DNA from: Inhella inkyongensis
Lineage (GTDB): Bacteria; Pseudomonadota; Gammaproteobacteria; Burkholderiales; Burkholderiaceae_C
Assembly (NCBI RefSeq): GCF_005952805.1
Contig: NZ_CP040709.1
Location: 992,001-1,056,000, forward strand
Length of the DNA: 64,000 nucleotides
Direction: 5' to 3'
Part shown: positions 33,181 through 39,532 of the stretch, one piece after another
Position numbering within the stretch: position 1 is the stretch's first letter
How the letters are laid out: each line of letters opens with the position of its first letter
The notes under the pieces: model-generated
Told to the model about the DNA's origin: nothing
Databases searched by the model: none
Seen by the model: only the letters and a program-made list of their open reading frames with translations
Position numbers and translations under genes: made by a program

Positions 33181-33726
33181 TCAGCCCTTCAGGCCGAGCT
33201 TTTCCCAACCCGCGTGGCCCAGCTTTTCCAGCGTGGCGATATTGGCGTCAAAGATGCTGTCGGGTTCCGGGAAGGCAGCCACGGCGCGGTCGATGGATTC
33301 CTCGCGCAGCAGATGCAGGGTGGGGTATGGCGAGCGGTTGGTGTAGTTGCTGATGTCGTCGGGCTCGGTGCCTTCGAATTGGTAGTCGGGGTGAAAGCTC
33401 GCCACCTGCAGCACGCCGTCCAGGCCGATGTCGCCCACCAGGGCATCAGCGGCTTCCAGGAAGTCGTTGTAGTCCAGGAAGTCGGTCAACACCTGCGGGT
33501 GAATCAGCAGGGTGGTGTCGGTTTCTTCCGGCGGTGTATCTACCAGACGGTTGAGCTCGGCCGCGAGTTCATAGAGCAGGTCTTCCACGGTGGTCGCGTG
33601 GCTCACCACATAGCGCACCTGGCCCTTGACTTGCACCTGTTTAGCGAAGGGGCAGAGGTTGAGGCCGATGACGGCTTTGTCCACCCAGGCACGGGTGTTG
33701 GCAATCACTTGTTCGTCGTTCGTCAT
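33181..33726 (-). CDS. DUF1415 family protein
   Basis: The 181-aa protein belongs to an uncharacterised family marked by VIGLNLCPFAKQVQVKGQVRY, LLIHPQVLTDFLDYNDFLE, GVLQVASFHPDYQFEGTEPDDISNYTNRSPYPTLHLLREESIDRA and LGHAGWEKL. The conserved Cys-Pro and His-Pro pairs suggest a catalytic or metal role, but none is established. Its ATG overlaps the stop of the upstream M20 amidohydrolase gene (ATGA), so the two are co-translated. Confidence 0.9.
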   Translation of the reverse strand: MTNDEQVIANTRAWVDKAVIGLNLCPFAKQVQVKGQVRYVVSHATTVEDLLYELAAELNRLVDTPPEETDTTLLIHPQVLTDFLDYNDFLEAADALVGDIGLDGVLQVASFHPDYQFEGTEPDDISNYTNRSPYPTLHLLREESIDRAVAAFPEPDSIFDANIATLEKLGHAGWEKLGLKG

Positions 33727-34913
33727 GCTTGTTGTTCCTGGAACCAGTTCTGGACGAGCTGGACCCACATGCTGCCGCCGACCGGGATCAGCTGGTCGTT
33801 GAAGTCGTAGCTGGGGTTGTGCAGGGTGCAGGGCCCCAGGCCATGGCCGCCCTCGCGGTGCTGGCCCTCGCCGTTGCCGATCAGGAAGTAGCAGCCCGGC
33901 TTGTCCAGCAGGTAGTAGCTGAAGTCCTCGGCGCCCATGGTGGGCTCGAAGCGCTGCACCTCGGCGCCCATGGCCGTGAGGGCGCGGCGCACAAACTCGG
34001 TCTCGCGCTCGTGGTTCACCGTGGGCGGGTAGTTGCGGCGGAACTGGAAGTCGCACTGCAGCTCGAAACCGGCGGCCAGGTTCAGGCTCAGCTCGCGCAT
34101 GCGGCGCTCGATCAGGTCCAGTACCTCGACGCTGAAGGTGCGCACCGTGCCTTCCAGGGTGACCGACTCGGGGATCACATTGGTGGCCTCACCGGCGTGG
34201 ATCATGGTGACGCTGATGACGCCGGTGTCGATCGGTCGCTTGTTGCGGTTGATGATGGTTTGGAAAGCCTGCACCAGCTGGCAGGCGGCGGGCACGGGGT
34301 CCAGGCCCAAATGCGGCATGGCGCCATGCGCGCCCTTGCCCTTGAGCACGATCTTGAACTCGTTGCTGCTGGCGAACACCGGGCCGCTGGCCAGCGCAAA
34401 GGCGCCGGCCGGCATGCCTGGCCAGTTGTGGATGCCGAACACGGCGTCCATCGGGCAGCGCTCCCACAGTCCGTCCTTGATCATCTCGCGCGCGCCGCCG
34501 CCGCCCTCCTCGGCGGGTTGGAAGATCAGGTAGACCGTGCCATCGAACTCGCGGTGTGCAGCAAGGTGCTGGGCGGCAGCCAGCAGCATGGCGGTGTGGC
34601 CGTCGTGCCCGCAGGCGTGCATCTTGCCGGTGTGCACGCTGGCGTGGGCAAACTGGTTGTGCTCGGTCATCGGCAGGGCGTCGATGTCGGCTCGCAGGCC
34701 GATGGCACGGTTCGATTCGCCGCCCTTGATCACACCGACCACGCCGGTTTTGCCCAAACCTCGGACGACCGGGATGCCCCAGGATTCCAGCTGGCGGGCA
34801 ATCAGGTCCGAAGTGCGCTGCTCTTCGAAGCAGAGCTCGGGGTGGCGGTGGATGTCGCGTCGGATGCGGGTGAGTTCCTCACCGGCGGCCAGCAGTTCGC
34901 TCAGGGGTTTCAT
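33723..34913 (-). CDS. M20-family amidohydrolase (hippurate hydrolase/IAA-amino-acid hydrolase type)
   Basis: The 396-aa dinuclear-metal hydrolase has HPELCFEEQRTSDLIA, the metal-site blocks MHACGHDGHTAMLL and LIFQPAEEGGGGAREMI, GIHNWPGMPAGAF, the dimerisation domain (GKGAHGAMPHLGLDPV) and TMGAEDFSYYLLDKPGCYFLIGNG. Members cleave N-acyl amino acids such as hippurate or acetylated peptides. The start at 34913 gives the standard N-terminus MKPLSELL. It is the first gene of a three-gene operon and divergent from the molybdopterin oxidoreductase (63 bases between starts). Confidence 0.93.
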   Translation of the reverse strand: MKPLSELLAAGEELTRIRRDIHRHPELCFEEQRTSDLIARQLESWGIPVVRGLGKTGVVGVIKGGESNRAIGLRADIDALPMTEHNQFAHASVHTGKMHACGHDGHTAMLLAAAQHLAAHREFDGTVYLIFQPAEEGGGGAREMIKDGLWERCPMDAVFGIHNWPGMPAGAFALASGPVFASSNEFKIVLKGKGAHGAMPHLGLDPVPAACQLVQAFQTIINRNKRPIDTGVISVTMIHAGEATNVIPESVTLEGTVRTFSVEVLDLIERRMRELSLNLAAGFELQCDFQFRRNYPPTVNHERETEFVRRALTAMGAEVQRFEPTMGAEDFSYYLLDKPGCYFLIGNGEGQHREGGHGLGPCTLHNPSYDFNDQLIPVGGSMWVQLVQNWFQEQQA

Positions 34914-34976
34914 TGCCAATGTCTCAGGGCGCCAAGGCCGCAATCATCTCAGGTGGCGCCATGCCATGATTTGCGC

Positions 34977-37094
34977 ATGAGTGCTTCTCCGTCTACCGAG
35001 TCGCTGCGTACCGTCCACGGTGCCTGCCCCCATGACTGCCCCGACACCTGCGCGCTGCAGGTGCAAACCGATGGCCAGCGGGTCATCAAGGTCAGCGGCC
35101 GTGCCGACCATGCCAGTACCCACGGCGCGCTGTGCACCAAGGTCAGCCGCTATCCGGAGCGCACACACCACCCGGAGCGACTGCTCACACCGCTCAAACG
35201 CGTCAGCGCCAAGACCGAGCCCCCGCGCTTCGAGACTGTGAGCTGGGAGGCGGCGCTGGCCGACATTGCGACGCGCTTGAACGCCATCGCGGCGCGCGAC
35301 CCGCAGGCCATCCAACCCTATTCCTACGCGGGCACCATGGGCCTGCTGCAGGGCGGCTCGATGGCCGACCGGCTCTGGAATCGCCTGGGGGCCGCACGCC
35401 TGGAGCGCACCATTTGCGCCAGTGCCGGCGCCGAGGCGCTGAACCTGACCTACGGCAGCCGCGTGGGCATGCACCTGCGTTTTTTTGCCGAGTCCAAGCT
35501 GATCCTGATCTGGGGCAGCAACAGCATCGCCAGCAATCTGCATTTCTGGACCTATGCCAACCAGGCCAAGCGCGCCGGCGCCAAGCTGGTCTGCATCGAC
35601 CCGCGCCGCAGTGAAACCGCCGACAAATGCCATCAGCACCTGGCCCTGCGCCCGGGCAGCGATGGGGCGCTGGCCCTGGCGCTGATGCACGAGCTGATCC
35701 GTCACGATTGGCTGGATCATGACTATCTGGCGCGTCATGTTGAAGGCTGGCCCGGGTTGCGTGAGCGGGCGCTGCAATGGCCTCCCGAGCGCGCGGCGGC
35801 GTTGACGGGCCTGAACGTGGCCGAGATCGAAGGCCTGGCGCGCGACTACGGCCAGACGGCCCCAGCCGCCATTCGCCTGAACTACGGCATGCAGCGCGTG
35901 CGCGGCGGTGGCAATGCGGTGCGCCTCATTGCGCTGCTGCCCTGTCTGGTCGGGGCCTGGAAACACCGTGCCGGCGGGCTGTTGCTGTCCAGCTCGGGCT
36001 GGGTGGCGCCCTACAAGAACAACGAGGCCTTGGAGCGTCCCGATCTGTTGGCCGGCCGCCAGCCGCGCAGCGTGAACATGAGCGCGATCGGCGACGCCCT
36101 GCTGGATCTGAACGATCCGCCCATTCAGGCCCTGGTGGTCTACAACAGCAACCCGGCAGCGGTGGCTCCGGACTCAGGCCGCGTGATCCGCGGCCTGCAG
36201 CGCGCCGATCTGTTCACGGTGGTGATCGAGCACTTCCTGACCGATACCGCCGACCTGGCCGACTACGTATTGCCGGCCACCACGCAGATGGAACACCTGG
36301 ACGTGCACGCCAGCTACGGCCACACAGATGTGCTGATCAATGAGCCTGCGATTGCGCCGCTCGGCCAAGCCAAGCCGAATACGCAGATCTTCCGCGAGCT
36401 GGCCCTGGCCATGGGATTTGACGAGCCCTGGGTGCACGAGGATGACGAGGCTTTGGCGCGCATGGCGTTTTTTGCCCCCCCCGATGCGGCGGACGCCGCC
36501 TCCCCCCAAGGGGGCGGGCCGCCTCGGGAGCGGCCCAGCGCCGGCCCCGGCATTCCCTTCGACGCCCTGCGCGAACAGGGCTTCTACAGCCTGCCTTTGC
36601 CCGAGGCACCGTTCGCTGATGGGAGTTGGCCCACGCCCAATGGCAAGGTCTGGGCCGCGCATCCGCAGGCCGGCGTGCCGGACTTTGTGCCCAACCAAGA
36701 ATGCGCCGAGACAGACTCGGCGCGCGCCGTGCGCTACCCGCTGGCGATGATCTCGCCGCCGGCGCGCAACTTCCTGAACAGCAGCTTTGTGAACGTCAAG
36801 AGCCTGCGCGATATCGAGCGCGAGCCCCTGCTGGAGATGCACGCGCAGGACGCCGCCGCGCGCGGCTTGCAGGACGGCCAGATGGTGCGGGTGTTCAACG
36901 CGCGCGGCGAGCAGCTGTTGCGCCTGGCGCTGAATGGCCGGGCCCGGCCGGGCGTGGTCAACGGCCTGGGCGTGTGGTGGCGCAAATTTGGGGTGGACGG
37001 CAAGAACGTCAACGAGCTCACCCACCAGGGCCTGACCGACATTGGCGCTGGCGCCTGTTTCTACGACTGCTTGGTGGAAGTCACAGCCGCCTGA
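34977..37094 (+). CDS. Molybdopterin-dependent oxidoreductase (DMSO reductase/FdhF-like family)
   Basis: The 705-aa product carries an N-terminal [4Fe-4S] motif (Cys17-x3-Cys21-x3-Cys25, with a later Cys in HGALCTK). Molybdopterin-binding blocks follow (YSYAGTMGLLQGGSMADRLWNRLGA, LIWGSNSIASNLHFWTYANQAKRAGAKLVCIDPRRSETA, VYNSNPAAVAPD, YVLPATTQMEHLDVHASYGHTDVLINEPAI). The C-terminal domain is a MopB cap (NSSFVNVKSL, RGLQDGQMVRVFNARG). No Tat signal is seen, so it is probably cytoplasmic; substrate and partner are unknown. About 28 residues near 497-524 are Ala/Pro/Gly-rich. They are encoded by a repeat element inserted in frame (36465-36551). Confidence 0.9.
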   Translation: MSASPSTESLRTVHGACPHDCPDTCALQVQTDGQRVIKVSGRADHASTHGALCTKVSRYPERTHHPERLLTPLKRVSAKTEPPRFETVSWEAALADIATRLNAIAARDPQAIQPYSYAGTMGLLQGGSMADRLWNRLGAARLERTICASAGAEALNLTYGSRVGMHLRFFAESKLILIWGSNSIASNLHFWTYANQAKRAGAKLVCIDPRRSETADKCHQHLALRPGSDGALALALMHELIRHDWLDHDYLARHVEGWPGLRERALQWPPERAAALTGLNVAEIEGLARDYGQTAPAAIRLNYGMQRVRGGGNAVRLIALLPCLVGAWKHRAGGLLLSSSGWVAPYKNNEALERPDLLAGRQPRSVNMSAIGDALLDLNDPPIQALVVYNSNPAAVAPDSGRVIRGLQRADLFTVVIEHFLTDTADLADYVLPATTQMEHLDVHASYGHTDVLINEPAIAPLGQAKPNTQIFRELALAMGFDEPWVHEDDEALARMAFFAPPDAADAASPQGGGPPRERPSAGPGIPFDALREQGFYSLPLPEAPFADGSWPTPNGKVWAAHPQAGVPDFVPNQECAETDSARAVRYPLAMISPPARNFLNSSFVNVKSLRDIEREPLLEMHAQDAAARGLQDGQMVRVFNARGEQLLRLALNGRARPGVVNGLGVWWRKFGVDGKNVNELTHQGLTDIGAGACFYDCLVEVTAA
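36465..36551 (-). repeat. GC-rich palindromic repeat inserted in frame in the oxidoreductase gene, copy C
   Basis: Read on the minus strand, this stretch matches the intergenic copy at 37645-37732. The shared core is GCCCCCTTGGGGGGAGGCGGC, cut here at 36502-36521 to respect base limits: key features are GCCCCC, a short TT, GGGGGGAGGCGGC, then CCGCaTCGGGGGGGG, with GGGCCGCT on the other side. On the coding strand it yields a segment from APPDAADAASPQ to PSAGPG, unlike the flanking enzyme sequence and without a stop or frameshift. Confidence 0.72.
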
Positions 37095-37121
37095 ATCGGT
37101 TGACGCTGCTAAATTGGCCCC

Positions 37122-37445
37122 ATGTCATCCATCCGCATCCACCGCGATCACCACCTCGGCCTGAAGAAGGCACGTGAGGTGGCCTGGAAATGGGCCGAGG
37201 ACGCCGAGGCCAAGCTTGGCATGGAGTGCACGGTCTATGAAGGCGAAGACAGCGACACCATCGAGTTCACCCGCAGCGGGGTGAAGGGCGAGCTGGTGGT
37301 CGACGCCGAGACCTTTGAGCTCAAAGCCAAGCTAGGCCTGTTGCTGGGTGCGCTGCGCGGCACCATCGAGGCCGAGATCGAGCGCGAACTCGATGAGTTG
37401 CTGGCGGCGCAGAAGGGCGCCAAGGCACCTAAAAAGCGGAAGTAA
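37122..37445 (+). CDS. Polyhydroxyalkanoic acid system family protein (PHA_gran_rgn)
   Basis: The 107-aa protein matches the small family named for occurrence in PHA-producing bacteria (IRIHRDHHLGLKKAREVAWKWAEDAEAKLGMECTVYEGE, FTRSGVKGELVVDAETFELKAKLGLLLG, EIERELDELL). It ends in a basic Lys-rich tail (KGAKAPKKRK). A role at PHA granules is assumed from genome context in the family, not from biochemistry. Neighbouring genes for acyl-CoA binding and wax-ester/triacylglycerol synthesis fit a storage-lipid context. Confidence 0.85.
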   Translation: MSSIRIHRDHHLGLKKAREVAWKWAEDAEAKLGMECTVYEGEDSDTIEFTRSGVKGELVVDAETFELKAKLGLLLGALRGTIEAEIERELDELLAAQKGAKAPKKRK

Positions 37446-37476
37446 GAGAAACCTCTCTTGGCGCGCTGAGGGGACG

Positions 37477-37558
37477 GGGTGAGCGGCTCCGCTCATGTCC
37501 TCCTTCGACAGCCTGCCGGCTGTCGAATTCCCCCTCTACTTCGCTGCGCCGCTCACCC
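37477..37558. repeat. Structured intergenic palindrome between convergent genes
   Basis: GGGTGAGCGGC (37477-37487) is the perfect complement of GCCGCTCACCC (37548-37558), 11 bp. Nested inside is a perfect 10-bp hairpin (TTCGACAGCC 37504-37513 / GGCTGTCGAA 37518-37527, loop TGCC). It lies in the 281-base gap between the convergent PHA-system and acyl-CoA-binding genes. It may be a terminator-like or repeat element; no coding frame is supported in the gap. Confidence 0.6.
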
Positions 37559-37644
37559 AGCCCCCGCAGTTCGAAGCACTGAGGCTGGTGCCGAGAAGCC
37601 CAGAGGCTGACGGGATTGGCCGGCGATAACGCCTCGGGGATCAA

Positions 37645-37732
37645 GTGCCGCCGTGGAACCGGCTTTGCCGGGCCACTGGCGTCGCCCCCTGGGGGGAGGC
37701 GGCCTCTTGGGCCGCTTCGGGGGGGGTTATTT
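37645..37732 (+). repeat. GC-rich palindromic gene-end repeat, copy B
   Basis: The fullest of three copies in the window. It contains GGAACCGG, CCGGGCC, a CGCCCCC...GGGGGGAGGCGG palindrome, then GGGCCGCTTCGGGGGGGG, and ends with TTATTT, which overlaps the stop codon of the acyl-CoA-binding protein gene on the minus strand. Copies A (13498-13563) and C (36465-36551) share the same core. Confidence 0.7.
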
Positions 37733-37978
37733 CAAGTCTTCGATCAGATCGATGTATTCCTGCATGGCTTCATCGGTGCTCTTGCCCTTCAGCTCCTCCC
37801 AGGCGCTCCACTTGGCGCGCCCCACCATGTCCATCATGCCGGGCTTGGAGGTTTCGTTGTCGCCTTCGGTGCCCTGCTTGTAGAGCGCATAGAGCTTAAG
37901 CAGGGTGGCGTTGTCGGGGCGTTCCGACAGCTTCTTGGAATCGGCCACGGCTTTTTCGAATTTGGCTTTCAGGCTCAT
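37727..37978 (-). CDS. Acyl-CoA-binding protein
   Basis: The 83-aa cytosolic four-helix protein binds medium- and long-chain acyl-CoA. Family marks are FEKAVADSKKL, LKLYALYKQGTEGD, KPGMMDMVGRAKWSAWEELKGKSTDEAMQEYIDLIEDL. Length matches ACBP (about 85 aa). An excellent ribosome-binding site (AAGGAG, 6 bases before the ATG) sets the start at 37978. It is divergent from the WS/DGAT gene with 95 bases between, and could supply acyl-CoA to it. Confidence 0.95.
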   Translation of the reverse strand: MSLKAKFEKAVADSKKLSERPDNATLLKLYALYKQGTEGDNETSKPGMMDMVGRAKWSAWEELKGKSTDEAMQEYIDLIEDLK

Positions 37979-38073
37979 CGTGTCTCCTTGGGTCAACAGC
38001 CCGTGCATGGGTGGGGGGTGTGGCCCCATGTTAGCGACAGAATGCCAGCCTAACCCCAAGAGAGCAGCGCCCC

Positions 38074-39525
38074 ATGAGCCAAAGCCCCGAGCGCATGAGC
38101 CGTGTCGATACCGCCTGGCTGCGGATGGACACCCCTGAGAACCTGATGATGATCGTCGGGGTCTGGTTTCTGAAGCCCCGTCTGAGCCTGGAAGCCCTGC
38201 AGGCCCGCTGCACCGAGAAGTTGCTGCCTTACCGGCGCTTTCGGCAGAAGGTGGTCGAGGACGTGATGGGCGCGCACTGGGTCGAGGACCCGGAGTTCGA
38301 CATCGCCAATCATGTGCAACGCGTTGAACTGGAGCGCGAGCCCGGCCAGACTGCGATGCAGGCCCTGCAAGCCCATGTGGCCCTGCGCGCCGCGCAGCCG
38401 CTGGATCCGCGTCAGCCGCTCTGGGCCTTTGAGTTGTTCGAGGACGTGGACGGCGAGTCGGTGCTGCTGGCGCGCATCCATCACTGCATTGGCGACGGCA
38501 TCGCGTTGATCTCGGTGATGCTCTCCATCACCGATGGCGGCGCGCTGCCGCCCAAGCGTCGGAGTGATGACGAAAACGCGGATGAGCATGAAGGCGAGCA
38601 CGACTGGATCGTCGACCACCTGATCAAGCCCATCACCGACATGACGGTCAAGACCGTGCAGTTGGCCAGCAAGGGTGCAGCCAAGAGCATGGACCTCTTG
38701 ATCGCTCCGGACACCCCGATGGATGCCAGCCTGCACATGGCACGCATCGGCTTTCAGGCCATTAGCGACGTGACTGCCTTTGCGCTGATGCCCGACGACT
38801 CGCACACCCGGCTCAAGGGCAAGCCCGGCAAAACCAAGGCCGTGGCCTGGGCCGATGGCATGCCCCTGGACGCCGTCAAGGCGGTTGGCAAGGCGCTGGG
38901 TGGTTCGGTCAACGATGTGCTGCTGAGCTGCGTGGCCGGGGCCATCGGTGCCTATCTGCGTGCCAAGGGCGACGACCCCAACGGCCAAGAGATCCGCGCC
39001 ATGGTGCCGGTCAATCTGCGCCCATTGGACAAGGCCTACCAGCTCGGCAACCGCTTCGGCCTGGTGCCCCTGGTGCTGCCAATCGGCATCGAGAACCCGG
39101 TGGAGCGCATGTATGCGGTGCGGGCGCGGATGCAGGAATTGAAGGGCAGCTTTCAGCCCATCATGGCCTTCGGTTTGCTGGCCGTCGCCGGTCTGCTGAT
39201 CAAGCCGGTGCAGCACGCCATGCTGAATCTGTTTGCCAAAAAGGCGACGGCCGTCATGACCAATGTGCCCGGCCCGGCCAAGTCCCTGAAGTTCTGCGGC
39301 TCCAATGTGGAGCGTGTGATGTTCTGGGTGCCGCAGAGCGGTGACATTGGCATGGGCGTCAGCATCCTGACCTATGCCGGCAAGGTGCAGTTCGGTCTGA
39401 TCACTGACTCAGAGCTCTGTCCCGACCCCGAGGCCATCATTGCCCAGTTCGCTCCGGAGTTCGAGAAGCTGACCCTGATGACCTTGATGCTGCCCTGGGT
39501 GAACAAGGACGTAGAGGTCGGCTGA
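38074..39525 (+). CDS. Wax ester synthase/diacylglycerol acyltransferase (WS/DGAT)
   Basis: The 483-aa membrane-associated acyltransferase makes wax esters from acyl-CoA and fatty alcohol, or triacylglycerol from diacylglycerol. The catalytic HHxxxDG motif is HHCIGDG (about residues 136-142). Other family blocks are VDTAWLRMDTPENLMMIVGVWFL at the start, GGSVNDVLLSCVAGAIGAYL (NDVVLA-like motif), MVPVNLRP, NRFGLVPLVLPIGIENPVERMYAV and TNVPGPAKSLKFCGSNVERVMFWVP (PLW-like C-terminal block). Length matches the family (about 450-490 aa). The nearby acyl-CoA-binding protein, PHA-system protein and reductase/alcohol dehydrogenase pair suggest storage-lipid synthesis. Confidence 0.94.
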   Translation: MSQSPERMSRVDTAWLRMDTPENLMMIVGVWFLKPRLSLEALQARCTEKLLPYRRFRQKVVEDVMGAHWVEDPEFDIANHVQRVELEREPGQTAMQALQAHVALRAAQPLDPRQPLWAFELFEDVDGESVLLARIHHCIGDGIALISVMLSITDGGALPPKRRSDDENADEHEGEHDWIVDHLIKPITDMTVKTVQLASKGAAKSMDLLIAPDTPMDASLHMARIGFQAISDVTAFALMPDDSHTRLKGKPGKTKAVAWADGMPLDAVKAVGKALGGSVNDVLLSCVAGAIGAYLRAKGDDPNGQEIRAMVPVNLRPLDKAYQLGNRFGLVPLVLPIGIENPVERMYAVRARMQELKGSFQPIMAFGLLAVAGLLIKPVQHAMLNLFAKKATAVMTNVPGPAKSLKFCGSNVERVMFWVPQSGDIGMGVSILTYAGKVQFGLITDSELCPDPEAIIAQFAPEFEKLTLMTLMLPWVNKDVEVG

Positions 39526-39532
39526 GCCGGTT

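Noticed and set aside
33729..34976. Upstream extension of the molybdopterin oxidoreductase frame
   Set aside because: The stretch is antisense to the M20 amidohydrolase, and the Fe-S N-terminus begins at 34977.
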